From Mongoliibacter sp. (GTDB taxonomy: Bacteria > Bacteroidota > Bacteroidia > Cytophagales > Cyclobacteriaceae), in the NCBI RefSeq assembly GCF_007692705.1, contig NZ_REBN01000270.1, positions 1-46,328 on the forward strand: DNA of 46,328 bases, written 5' to 3'. Below are positions 1 through 10,400 of this stretch, piece by piece (the stretch's first letter is position 1; each line of letters opens with the position of its first letter). The notes beneath the pieces are model-generated. The model made no database searches. It was not told where the DNA came from and saw nothing but the letters and a program-made list of their open reading frames with translations. The position numbers and the translations under genes were made by a program.

Positions 1-33
1 ACACTGGGATGATTGTAAACCATGCGAAGATTC

Positions 34-71
34 TCCCGAAAGTCGGGACAGGCTATCCCGAAAAACCGGGA
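34..71. repeat. Two tandem GC-rich hairpins (REP-like)
   Basis: TCCCGA-aag-TCGGGA (34-48) is followed by TCCCG-N6-CGGGA (56-71). The two hairpins share the same stem sequence and sit 7 bp apart, just before the STAS gene. This looks like a small dispersed intergenic repeat, but only this one site is in the window. One frame stays open from position 2 to a TGA at 86-88 and reads through the hairpins; it could be the tail of an upstream gene cut by the window edge, which I cannot confirm. Confidence 0.5.
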
Positions 72-106
72 CAAGTTATGACCTCTGAAAAATAAATTAT
101 AAACAC

Positions 107-484
107 ATGAAATATACAGTAGACAAAAAGGAACAATATGTAGTGTTCACGCCCATGGAAGAAAAGTTGGATTCAGCACTTTCTCCAGTATTGAAATCAG
201 AGTTGCTTACCGTGCAGGCTGAAGGCTATCACAACTTGGTATTGGATATGAGTCAGGTCAAATATGCGGACAGCAGTGGGCTTAGCGCACTTTTGGTTGG
301 CAATAGGGAATATACCAGAAATGGCGGGATTTTCATCATATCAAACCCTCAGGATCATGTAATGAAGCTGATCAAAATCTCCATGTTGGACAAAGTATTC
401 AATATTGTTGACACTTTGGAGGAGGCTGCAGAAGCCATCTTTATCCATGAAATAGAAGCTGGTGAAGAAGAGGAGGAAGATTAA
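107..484 (+). CDS. STAS-domain protein (anti-sigma factor antagonist-like)
   Basis: This 125-residue protein is a single STAS domain like SpoIIAA or RsbV, which bind anti-sigma kinases in partner-switching pathways in the cytoplasm. The signature is the region around residues 51-65, with D55-S56-S57-G58, where a serine of this type is normally the phosphorylation target. The C-terminus is very acidic (about residues 115-125, mostly Glu), and the codons of that tail also supply the AGGAGG ribosome-binding site of the next gene. The stop codon and the rnz start are only 2 bp apart, so the two genes are almost certainly co-transcribed and translationally coupled. No cognate kinase or phosphatase is nearby, so the signalling partner is unknown. 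The family call is firm; the regulatory role is inferred. Confidence 0.88.
   Translation: MKYTVDKKEQYVVFTPMEEKLDSALSPVLKSELLTVQAEGYHNLVLDMSQVKYADSSGLSALLVGNREYTRNGGIFIISNPQDHVMKLIKISMLDKVFNIVDTLEEAAEAIFIHEIEAGEEEEED
471..476 (+). promoter_or_regulatory. Ribosome-binding site deciding the TTG start of rnz
   Basis: AGGAGG lies 10 bases before the TTG at 487 and is built into the Glu codons of the STAS tail. Strong Shine-Dalgarno sequences are uncommon in this window, so this one supports the TTG start. Confidence 0.6.
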
Positions 485-486
485 TT

Positions 487-1404
487 TTGGAATTTGAGGT
501 CACCGTTTTAGGATGCAATTCAGCGATTCCTGCCCATGGCAGGAATCAAACTTCCCAATTGCTTAAGATTGGCAACAGCTATTTGCTGTTGGATTGCGGA
601 GAAGGCACGCAGATTCAGTTGAGGAAGTTCAAGCTCCGTTTTTCTAAAATTGATTTTATTTTAATTTCCCATCTGCATGGGGACCATTATTTGGGTCTCA
701 TGGGTTTGATTTCCAGTTTTCAATTACACAAGAGGACCAGACTATTGACCATATTCGGTCCGGTTGGACTGGATGAGATTTTGACCGTGCAGCTCAAACA
801 CTCCAATACCAAACTCAATTTTCCGCTCCGTTTTGTAGTCACAGATCCAGAGACTCCCAAGCTTATCCTTGAGGAAAGTAATTTCAAAGTATTCTCTTTC
901 CCGCTCAAACATCGAATACCTTGTACAGGATTCAGGGTGGAGGAAAAAATCAGGTTTAGAAGCCTGGTAAAAGAAAAACTACAGGAGAAGAAAATACCTG
1001 TAGAAGCCATCAATTGTTTAAGAAATGGTAAGGACTATACCGGTGAAAATGGCAATGTGGTTTATTCCCTGCGGGAATATACACATCCGCCCAAAACCCC
1101 AAGGGCTTATTCCTACTGTTCAGACACTTGTTTTGATCCAGAAATAGTGCCTTACATCAAGCATTCCAATTTACTTTACCATGAAGCTACCTTTGGAAAT
1201 GACTATGAGGATAGGGCCAGAGAAACTTTCCATTCTACTGCTGCTCAGGCTGGTAAAATTGCCAAATCTGCTTCAGTGGGAAGGTTATTGATAGGCCATT
1301 ATTCTACGAGATACCTTGATTTATCCTCTCTTTTGCAAGAAGCCAAAGAAGAATTTCCCAAAACATATCTCAGTGAAGAAGGTATTACTTATTCAATTGA
1401 CTGA
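487..1404 (+). CDS. rnz: Ribonuclease Z (tRNA 3' processing endonuclease)
   Basis: RNase Z cleaves the 3' trailer of tRNA precursors using a two-zinc metallo-beta-lactamase fold. The zinc-binding motif H62-L-H64-G-D66-H67 is present and followed by the usual G-L-L/M-G-L type stretch. A further His motif (GHYSTRY) lies near residue 271. The length of 305 residues matches the short bacterial form. The start is TTG: no in-frame ATG lies nearby, the first residues (EFEVTVLGCNSAIP) match the family's normal N-terminus, and AGGAGG sits 10 bases upstream. It follows the STAS gene with a 2-bp gap. The function is highly likely; the link to STAS signalling, if any, is unknown. Confidence 0.95.
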   Translation: MEFEVTVLGCNSAIPAHGRNQTSQLLKIGNSYLLLDCGEGTQIQLRKFKLRFSKIDFILISHLHGDHYLGLMGLISSFQLHKRTRLLTIFGPVGLDEILTVQLKHSNTKLNFPLRFVVTDPETPKLILEESNFKVFSFPLKHRIPCTGFRVEEKIRFRSLVKEKLQEKKIPVEAINCLRNGKDYTGENGNVVYSLREYTHPPKTPRAYSYCSDTCFDPEIVPYIKHSNLLYHEATFGNDYEDRARETFHSTAAQAGKIAKSASVGRLLIGHYSTRYLDLSSLLQEAKEEFPKTYLSEEGITYSID

Positions 1405-1433
1405 AACTTATTGTATAGACTTAAAACGGATAT

Positions 1434-2240
1434 ATGGAGCAGCCCTTAGATAGGCGGGAATTTCAATCCAAAAAGACCAACCTTTTCATCATTCTAAGTG
1501 GGATTTTCCTTACCAATGCAATTTTAGCTGAAATTATCGGGGTTAAAATTTTCTCCGGGGAATACACTTTGGGTTTAAATCCTGCAGGATGGACCATTTT
1601 TGGAGAGTATGTTCTCGATTTCAATCTAACTGCCGGTGCTGTCATCTGGCCTATCGTATTTATCACCACGGATATCATCAATGAATATTATGGCAAAAAA
1701 GGAGTTAGGAAAATAAGTTTTATTACTGCGTTTTTTATTGCCTACATCTTTTTTGTGATTGTTGGGGTTACCAGGCTCCCTCCTGCCCCATTTTGGTTGG
1801 AGGTAAATACGCCAGATGTAGATGGAAATGATTTTAACATAGACTATGCTTTCAATGTAATATTCAGGCAAGGCTTGGGGATCATCATAGGTTCCTTGGT
1901 TGCCTTTTTACTGGGTCAGCTGATCGATGTCTTTGTCTTCCAAAAGCTAAGAAAGATTACAGGCCCAAAAATGATCTGGCTTAGGGCAACAGGATCTACC
2001 TTGGTATCCCAATTTATTGACTCATTCGTAGTATTGGGCATTGCTTTTTATATTTTTGGCAACTGGTCTTGGGCCCAGGTGGTTTCAGTTGGCATCATCA
2101 ATTACATATACAAGTTTGGGGTTGCTATCTTACTGACGCCACTTTTGTACTTAGGCCATTACCTGATTGACAATTACCTGGGGAAAGAGGTTGCCGAAGA
2201 GATGACCAAAGAAGCTTCGGAAGATACGTCATTCCTATAG
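1434..2240 (+). CDS. yhhQ: Queuosine precursor transporter (YhhQ/VUT family)
   Basis: This is a 268-residue inner-membrane protein with about six hydrophobic segments and short loops. It belongs to the YhhQ family, whose Escherichia coli member imports queuosine precursors such as preQ0 and preQ1 for tRNA modification. Supporting patterns are the N-terminal TM segment with N-A-I-L-A-E, the I-T-T-D-I-I-N-E-Y-Y-G-K block at about residues 77-88, and the late L-V-S-Q-F-I-D-S-F helix around residue 190, all typical of the family. The Bacteroidota version has a longer periplasmic loop after the third helix, as here (about residues 113-135). No queuosine synthesis genes are adjacent, so the substrate is assigned from family membership only. 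Confidence 0.85.
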   Translation: MEQPLDRREFQSKKTNLFIILSGIFLTNAILAEIIGVKIFSGEYTLGLNPAGWTIFGEYVLDFNLTAGAVIWPIVFITTDIINEYYGKKGVRKISFITAFFIAYIFFVIVGVTRLPPAPFWLEVNTPDVDGNDFNIDYAFNVIFRQGLGIIIGSLVAFLLGQLIDVFVFQKLRKITGPKMIWLRATGSTLVSQFIDSFVVLGIAFYIFGNWSWAQVVSVGIINYIYKFGVAILLTPLLYLGHYLIDNYLGKEVAEEMTKEASEDTSFL

Positions 2241-2307
2241 GTTTAGTACCTATTCATTTGCCATTTTCAGGCCTGCTGTTTACCTTTCTGGGATAAGTAT
2301 CTCACCT

Positions 2308-3234
2308 ATGATGGAAAACCTTGACCAGAGTAACCTGAACTTCAATCAGGACTCCCTTTTGTTGCTCAATATTTCATTGGCAATCATCATGTTTGGAGTG
2401 GCTTTGGACCTGAAGATCAGAGATTTCAAATACATAGGTCAAAATCCCAAAGCTTTTGTATTGGGTATTGCCTCACAATTTTTCTTTCTTCCCTTCCTTA
2501 CCTTAATTTTAGTCAGCCTGATCCAGCCTCCACCGTCTGTGGCTTTGGGAATGTTTTTGGTGGCCGCCTGTCCCGGAGGGAATGTTTCTAATTTTATGAC
2601 CCATTTGTCAAATGGCAATACAGCACTTTCCGTTTCCTTAACAGCATTCTCCACTGCATTTTCGATCTTTTTGACCCCTTTCAATTTCGCCTTATGGTCA
2701 GGTTTCTATGAACCTGCTTCCTTATTGCTTAGAGAAATTTCACTGAGTTATGCTGATGTCTTCCAAACTGTAGCCCTTATTCTGGGAATTCCATTAGTAT
2801 GTGGAATGTTGATCAGTCATCATTACCCAAATTGGTCTGGAAAAGCCACCAAAATCCTAAAACCCATCAGCATCCTGATTTTTGCGGGCTTTGTCCTGAT
2901 CGCATTTATTGGCAACTACAACCTCTTTCTTGAGTTTATCAGTTTTATTTTTCTTTGGGTGTTTGCACATAACATGGTGGCGTTGTCCTCCGGCTTTACC
3001 TTAGCCAAACTTGGCAGGCTTCCTTTAGCAGATACCAAAACTCTTGTCATAGAAACGGGTATTCAAAATTCGGGTCTGGCATTGGTCTTGATTTTCACAT
3101 ACTTCGAAGGCTTGGGTGGGATGGCCATTATTGCTGCATGGTGGGGGATTTGGCACATTATCTCTGGAATGGGTATAGCCTTTATTTGGAAAAATTATTC
3201 AGAAAAAAACCTTTCTCCTGCCATCAATTCATAA
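2308..3234 (+). CDS. Bile acid:sodium symporter family transporter
   Basis: This 308-residue, very hydrophobic protein has about nine or ten membrane segments and belongs to the SBF/BASS superfamily. A G-V-A-L-D-L segment (about residues 31-36), a conserved A-C-P-G-G-N-V-S-N-F block (about residues 86-95) and the late E-T-G-I-Q-N-S-G-L-A block (about residues 250-259) are the family's substrate and sodium-site crossover regions. Bacterial members move organic anions with sodium; the substrate here cannot be read from sequence, and bile acids are unlikely in a free-living aquatic bacterium. Two ATG codons stand in a row at 2308 and 2311, and the first is used. The acyltransferase gene follows after 11 bp. 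Confidence 0.85.
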   Translation: MMENLDQSNLNFNQDSLLLLNISLAIIMFGVALDLKIRDFKYIGQNPKAFVLGIASQFFFLPFLTLILVSLIQPPPSVALGMFLVAACPGGNVSNFMTHLSNGNTALSVSLTAFSTAFSIFLTPFNFALWSGFYEPASLLLREISLSYADVFQTVALILGIPLVCGMLISHHYPNWSGKATKILKPISILIFAGFVLIAFIGNYNLFLEFISFIFLWVFAHNMVALSSGFTLAKLGRLPLADTKTLVIETGIQNSGLALVLIFTYFEGLGGMAIIAAWWGIWHIISGMGIAFIWKNYSEKNLSPAINS

Positions 3235-3245
3235 TTTTAATGTAG

Positions 3246-4262
3246 ATGAAAAATCTTTTTAATTCTTTTCTTCGCATTTCTGTCCGGATAGCCTTACACC
3301 TTTACTACCAAAAGGTGACTGTGTATGGAAAAGAAAATATCCCTAAGGGAAAAGCAGTACTGATCGTGTGCAACCATCAAAATGCCTTGATTGACCCACT
3401 CCTGATCGCAACACATACCAGACTCAAGCCTCACTTCCTTACCCGAGCTTCGGTTTTCAAAAATCCGATCATCGCCAAGATCTTGGATTATATCAGGATG
3501 ATACCTGTCTACAGGATCAGAGATGGCGTAGATAATATGGAGAAAAACAAGCATACCTTCAGCAAGAGTGTCCAAATCCTTCATGACAAAGGATCCATTC
3601 TGATTTTTGGAGAAGGAGGACACAGCATGAAAAGAACTTTAAGGCCTTTGAAAAAGGGATTTGCAAGAATTGCTTATCAGGCATTGGAATCCAAGCAGGA
3701 TTTAGACCTGATGATTCTTCCTGTTGGGATCAATTATTCTGCCCATTCCAGGTCTGGATCATATGTGAGTATTTACTTTGGGGAAGCCTTTCCTGCCGCT
3801 GAATTCTATCCAAAGTATGATACCTTGATGAAGGAAACATTAAAAAGGATGGATCCATTGATCAGTCAGGTTCCCGAAGATAATTATGAAACCAATCTCA
3901 GTAAGCTGATTCAGGAAAGGATTCCTTTGACAAACCCTCAATTGGTAAAAAGAGCGGTTGATGGAGGCTCGCTCCTAGAGGAGGAAAAAGTAAAAACGCC
4001 TGAAAGTACCCCCATTGCCAATTTTTTAATGAAGCTTTTTATCTTTCCCTTATACCTGATCTGGAAAAAATTCCAGCCCAAAATCAAGGACAAAACTTTT
4101 TATGCGACTTTCAAATTTGTGATACCGTACGGAGGTTTCCCGGTACTTTTCATAATTTCGCTATTTCTAGCAAGTTTAAATTATAATTATTCAATTATTT
4201 TATTGATTTACTGGTTAATGACTTTCATTCTGATTTTATCCAATAAAAATGGTCAAACATAG
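3246..4262 (+). CDS. PlsC-like lysophospholipid/glycerolipid acyltransferase
   Basis: This 338-residue membrane-associated acyltransferase carries the PlsC domain at about residues 20-200. The catalytic block reads N-H44-Q-N-A-L-I-D50, an HX5D spacing instead of the classical HX4D, a variant I associate with Bacteroidota paralogues. A second block, F-G-E-G-G-H-S at about residues 119-125, matches the FPEG-type substrate motif. The C-terminal 60 residues hold two hydrophobic helices, which are absent from minimal PlsC. The enzyme probably transfers fatty acyl groups to a lysophosphatidic-acid-like acceptor, but the acceptor is not determined by sequence. It is separated from the large operon downstream by about 200 bp of AT-rich DNA and is probably not part of it. 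Confidence 0.82.
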   Translation: MKNLFNSFLRISVRIALHLYYQKVTVYGKENIPKGKAVLIVCNHQNALIDPLLIATHTRLKPHFLTRASVFKNPIIAKILDYIRMIPVYRIRDGVDNMEKNKHTFSKSVQILHDKGSILIFGEGGHSMKRTLRPLKKGFARIAYQALESKQDLDLMILPVGINYSAHSRSGSYVSIYFGEAFPAAEFYPKYDTLMKETLKRMDPLISQVPEDNYETNLSKLIQERIPLTNPQLVKRAVDGGSLLEEEKVKTPESTPIANFLMKLFIFPLYLIWKKFQPKIKDKTFYATFKFVIPYGGFPVLFIISLFLASLNYNYSIILLIYWLMTFILILSNKNGQT

Positions 4263-4329
4263 TCTTTAAATTGTACAATACATTATTCTATTTTTTTAAT
4301 TAAAATTAAAATCTTAATCTTTTATTATT

Positions 4330-4458
4330 AACTTTTTAAGTTTAATATTTTTAAAAATTTCATTCCCCAACTATTTACATTCCGCATAATAATCTCTAAA
4401 TTAAGCCTTTCTAACTTATCGGATTTTTGGATAAGCTGTTCTTCTAACTTTTAAGTTT
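4330..4458 (+). promoter_or_regulatory. Twin AACTT(TT/TTT)AAGTT palindromes in the leader of the large operon
   Basis: The 202-bp gap 4263-4464 is very AT-rich. It holds AACTT-TTT-AAGTT(T) at 4330-4343 and AACTT-TT-AAGTT(T) at 4446-4458, about 116 bp apart (close to 11 helical turns); the second ends 6 bp before the ATG. They could be paired operators for a dimeric repressor, or chance in AT-rich DNA. No exact TAnnTTTG promoter box was found here by eye. Confidence 0.3.
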
Positions 4459-4464
4459 ATAATT

Positions 4465-7400
4465 ATGCCTAGTAATAATTTTAAATTTCCCATTGAAGAT
4501 CTTCTAAGTTCAGGTGGATTACAACAGCTCTTGGACAAAATAGAAAACAACTCTTCTACTGCCCAGGAAACCTATCATTTGGTTATCGATAAGTTTCAGC
4601 ATGCCACTGAAAGCCTTCCATTTGAAATTCCTGTGGAGGTTTCTGAAATTCAGGAAGCAGGCATAGCCAAAATCAGAATTGTTATACAAAATGGGCAGGA
4701 AGGATTACAGTTTAGAATGGCCGAGGTCTTGGCTGCCATAGAAAATATTGAGATCAAAATCCAGAAAGCCCAAGCTGAGCTTGAGGATTTTTTGATATCT
4801 GCGGAGGCATTACTTCTTGGACTTAAAAGTGATATCGAAGAGGAAGCGAAAAAAATCCCATTCCGTATTGAAAGAACCGCTGAGGGAGAATTCAACATTA
4901 CGCAAACCCAAGCCATCAGCGAATCTTTATTGGGTATTTCATTTACATTACAGAACTCAAGTCTCACATTTTCCAGCACATCAGTCAACGCATTCAATAT
5001 TGAAGCCCGTGCAGAGGTACCGCAATTGGATCAGGCCATTCAGGCCACCCTGAACAAATCAGGAGATGTTTACACCATTTCAAGCGATGCCTTACCTACT
5101 GCCAAGCTGATGGTTTTTGATGTGGAAGTGAAAGTTTTCAACCTTATCATTCAGAACGGCATTCCGCAGGCAGGCACGGCATTCAGTGGAGACCTGACCT
5201 TTCCCTTTTTGGAGAGCAATGGGGATACATTGGAGTGGTCAGTGCTGTTCAATCCCGATTCAAGTATATTATTCAGGGCCAATAACCAGGAAGACAAGCC
5301 ATTTCATTCAGGACCTGTCAGGTTTTTCTTTGAAAAATTTGAGATCCTTGTCCCTGAAACGCATACTGAAGCACAAAACTTGCTTGATGCCAATGCCTGG
5401 ATAGAAATCGATGGCTTGACTTCTTCCGGAGATCCTGCCAACAGAACAGCTGTAGCATTGACTTTTAATGGGAGCATTTACACCTTCCAGCAAACAGGGG
5501 CCCCTGCTCCGCTCCCCAGCCCTATCGGTGATTTGAGCATTCAGCAGGTATATTTTGAGATCCAAACAGACGGAAACATCAACCAAACAGCTATCAGAGG
5601 TAATTTGATGCTAAGGGGGAATACGGGTGGCAACGGGATTTTCTGGGAATTCAATCAACTGGGAGACGACTACGATCTCGAAATCCCCAACAATCCTAGT
5701 CAGGTCTCCAATCAGCAATTTGACGAAATCACGCTGACGGCTCCCAATTTTAAAATGGAAATCAGGGAAAAAGAGCTGACCGGTATTGGTGGAACCGGAT
5801 CTTTGATAGTTCCGGGAATAGATACAGCCCTTGATGTGGGATTCCTATATCAAAACTCAGGCAGTGAAAAATACATGAGTATTGGTCTTCAGGCAGCTGT
5901 AGGCAGAAGAGGATTTTTTGATTTCGAGATTTCTTTGGCAAAACTTATCATCAAAATCTATGATGACAGGTCTTTCGAAGGAGAGATTGAGGGTAAACTT
6001 TGGCTACCGATTTTTTCTGAAGGCAATGGAGTCGATTTTGAAGGTGAAATTGAAAACGATGATTTTTCCATTTCGATTGCATCGGGCGGCAAATGGGTTT
6101 TGGGTGATTTTGAGATTCAGCCTATCTCATTATCATTGGTAGTAGCCTCCCAAAAGATCCAGAATTTTGCAGGAACTGTTCAGTTCAAATTGCCTGACAC
6201 AATGCAGACCTCCACACTGAACGTAAGCTACCTCATTCACCCATCAGGACCCGATGAAGGTAAATACCAAATAAGGGCAGTAGGGTCAAGTATACCTGCG
6301 CTGGATAATAATGGTTTCCGAATAAACTTTGATCAGATCATTCTTGAAATCAATGAGGGGATCACTACCCCTGACTTGGATATCACAGGGACAGTTGAAA
6401 TACCTGCTATTGAAATGCAGGGAAGCATACGTTATAGATTCGTCCTGGAAAATGATGGGAAAGCGTACAAACTAGAAAAAACAGCTGATCCTGCAATTCT
6501 CAACTACGGCCCATTCACACTTACTATGGGAAGCTTTTTGTACGAGGTCCAAGACAGTGAGTTTTATCAAAGCAATGGAACAGGAAGTATTTTCCTACCT
6601 GGACTTGACAACCCATTCGACTTTGCATTGGCAGTGGATGATTCAGGCGTAAGCAGAACCTTTACCATTGCAGCTGGAAACCTAAGCCCTCAAGCCTACA
6701 ATGGCTTTCAGGTTACTTTTAGCGAAATCAGGTTTTTCAGAAATATGGGTACTGAGGATACCGAATTTAGTGCAAAGGGAAAACTTGCCCTGCCTGTATT
6801 TGAAAATGACCTCAATTTTGACATGAAGCTTGATGAATCAGAGAATACAGACTTCAGACTTGAGGTAGATAGCGGAGAAGCTGACCTGCTTAAAATAGAA
6901 GGCTTTGAACTGTCAGACTTTCAATTCACCATTCATGTGATAAATGATGAGGTCCAGAATAGTACTGGCACAGCAAAGCTCAAGTGGCCCGAGCTGGGAG
7001 ATGGCAGCAATACCATTGCCACGAGTTTTGAATACAGCAAAACCGGGAATGATAAGAAATTTGAGTTCAGCTTGAACCAGGATATCACCCAAGAGCAATT
7101 TGACTTTACCATTTTCCAACTTGCTTTGGAGGAATTATCCCTTGAACTACTCAATGATGATTTTGAAAAAGGGGAATTGAAAGGCAAAACACAATTGCCT
7201 GAATTTGATGGTAACGAATTGAACTTCCATGCGGAAATTGATCAGGCTGATAAAAATTACAGCATCGCCATCAATTCAACCATAGACCAGCTTTTCACCT
7301 TTGAACCGCTTGTTCTCAAGGATATTGTCCTTACCTGTAATGTTGTCAAAGGGGCTGGAGAGGATTATACAGTCAGTGCCTCAGGCGCTGCCAAGTTCAA

Positions 7401-10400
7401 GATTTTGGGGGCTGAAAGTGAAGATTTTTCCAGCATTGCCATTTCTTATGAAGGTGCCGATGAAAAATTCAAATTCAACTACATCGGTGATCAGACAATT
7501 GATTTCAATTTCCTGAAGCTCAAACTACAGGAAGTGGGATTTGGATTGAAAAAGGACAAGTTGGAGGAGTTGACTATTAAAGGTGGTCTTGTCTTTGACC
7601 AATTGGATGCTCCCAACAATGAACTTAAGGTTGACTTTGCATTTTCTGATTCAGAAGCGGGTGGCAGCAGTTATGTCATTCAATTGAACAACGGAGCAGA
7701 GGATGAAACAGAATTAAAACTTGATGAGCTAAGCCTCTTTTTCCAAACTTTTTCTCTCAGTATACTTAATGGCGATGTACAGAGCGCCTCCGGACAGGTA
7801 GCTTTTTCACATCCTGCCATCAAAAAGTATGATGATGATACTCCGGCCAAGATTTCACTGGGACTTACTTACCAAAGCAGTACTAAAAAATATACTTTTT
7901 CGCTTGGTTCCTCCCCTGCCGGGGAAGCGAGCGGATTCAAAATCGGTGAATTTGGTCTTTCGTTTCAAAAATTAGAATTCAGCATTGAGAATGGGGCATT
8001 CCAATTTCCATTTGAATTTGAGGGAGAGTTGGGTCTTCCTGGGTTTGAAAACACCCAGGGTGAGCAGCAGCCAATCGGGGTTTTGATCAAAATCGAAGAT
8101 GAGGGAAAATTTGAGTTACAGCTCAAAAACCCAGGCAATGCCGGTGAGATCAATCTGGGGAATATCAAAATTGTCATCAAGGAGCTGACTGTAAAAAATC
8201 AGGCAACTTTTGAAATAGAGTTGAAAGGAGACCTGACCATAGAAGGACTTGAAGGTATAGAAAGTACACCTCCAAAAATCGGCGTCACCTTGGGTTTGAG
8301 CGATGCAGGAGATTTTCTGGTCAAAGCAGAAGCAAGCAATGCCGTCAAATTGCTGGACATTCCATCCGTAGTAGGTATTTACCTGAGGATGATTCAGCTG
8401 AAGAGAAAAGATGAGAAATGGGATTTTGCTTTGGGTGGCATCATCAAAAACCATATTGTGATTCCAGGACTCGACAGTGTGATTCCAAACGAGTTGGATA
8501 TCAAGAGGCTTGAGATAGGAAGTCAATTTGACCTCAATATGGATGTGCGTTGGCCCTCTGGACTGAGTGTCAGTATTGGAGGAGAACAAACGGAATTGAG
8601 GATTCCCATCAATGGCAAATTAGGAGAAGGTGTATCCATAGATGCCATCAACCTGACACTTTTAATGAACGCTGGAGAGAATTCAAAAATGAGCATGAGT
8701 TTCTCCGGTGCCACAGTCATGCTCGGACCACTTTCCGCCACTGTGGAAGGATTGGGACTGGAAGTAGAATTTCACGCAAAAGATCCTAATGAAAACCCAT
8801 ACACCATAAAAGGGATTGACTTCGGGGTAGTAGACATAGAGATCAGCTTCAAACCACCTACTGGTCTCGGTGTGTCCTTGGATACTCCTGTCTTTACGGG
8901 AGGGGGCTATTTGTTTTTTGACAGACCTAAGGGGCAATATGCCGGTGCTTTAGAACTGTCCTTTAAAGGGATGTTTACCCTGACAGCAATTGGAGTGATC
9001 AACAGTAAGATGCCAGATGGAAAACCAGGAACTTCTGTTCTGGTCATCATCTCGGTACAGTTCTCTCCCGGAATTGCATTAGGCTTTGGCTTTTTCCTCA
9101 GTGGACTCGGAGGGATATTGGGCATTCACCGTACCATGCAGGAAAACAAACTGCGGGACGGTGTAAGAGATGGAAGCATAGATAACATACTGTTCCCAAC
9201 CAACATCATTCCTAACATTGCCAAGATCATCAACGACATTACAGGCTTCTTCCCTATCAAGAGAGATCAGTTCCTTATTGGCCCTATGGCCAGAATTTCC
9301 TGGGGAGTACCTACCCTATTGAAAATCGACATTGGTCTGATCATAGAATTTGCAAATCCTGTTCGCTTTGCCATCCTAGGAGCTATCAGACTGAACCTGC
9401 CTGATGAGAAAATACCTTTGGTGAGGATTCAGGTGCTCTTTCTTGGCATTATTGATTTTGAGAAAAAAATGCTCTCCTTCGATGCCAGTCTATTTGACAG
9501 TAAGATCCTGACTTTTGGACTTGAAGGAGACATGGCTTTAAGGCTAAGTTGGGGTGCTCAGAAAGACTTTGTGCTTTCTGTTGGAGGTTTCCACCCTGTT
9601 TTTGTGGTACCTGCATACCTGAATATCCCCAGTATGAAGCGGCTGACTTTGAATATCCTTACAGGAAATCCAAGGCTTACCCTGACTGCTTACATGGCGG
9701 TAACGACCAATACAGTGCAATTTGGGGCCCAAATTGACTTTTTATTCAAGGTATCCAAATTTAAGGTTGTAGGAGAGTTTGGCATTGATGCGCTATTCCA
9801 GTTTTCCCCATTCCGATTTATGGCATCAGCGAGGGCCCGACTAGCTATAATGGCAGGCAGCACTACCTTGTTGAGTATAAGCTTAAGCTTTGAATTGGAA
9901 GGACCGAGTCCTTGGAAAGCGAAAGGTACTGCAAGCTTCAAAATTCTGTTCATTACCATCAAAGTCAAATTCAATGTGGAATGGGGTGATAAGAAAAACA
10001 CTACCCTTCCCGATATCGCGGTATTACCTGAATTGCGCAAAGCATTGAATGAGAAGCAGAACTGGAGGGCCATTCCAATGGCAGCAAAAGGCGGGGGTGT
10101 ACGTTTGAAAGATCCTCATGACCTTGACAGCTTGATTTTGACACCAAGCGGAGTCATAGAAGTCAACCAGAAAATCGTACCTCTCGATGTGACCATACAA
10201 AAATTCGGTCATTTTAATCCTGCAGATTTTGACAACTTCAAAATCGTAAAAGTAAGGATTGGAGAAGGTGGTACGGATGCCAATACGACTCCCCTAAAAG
10301 ATGATTTTGCACCTTCCAATTATATCAAGGCTTCAGATGAGGATAAATTATTGATGCCTTCATTCGAACAGCAGCAGTCAGGAATCATCATAGCTTCAAA

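Noticed and set aside
2-88. Tail of an upstream gene (open frame with a C-x-x-C near its start)
   Set aside because: It reads through the tandem hairpins and is too short to identify; it is mentioned with the repeat but not called as a gene.
8116-10073. Long antisense open frames on the minus strand inside the giant gene
   Set aside because: They lie opposite strongly patterned coding sequence, show no family resemblance and have no start signals; they are shadows.
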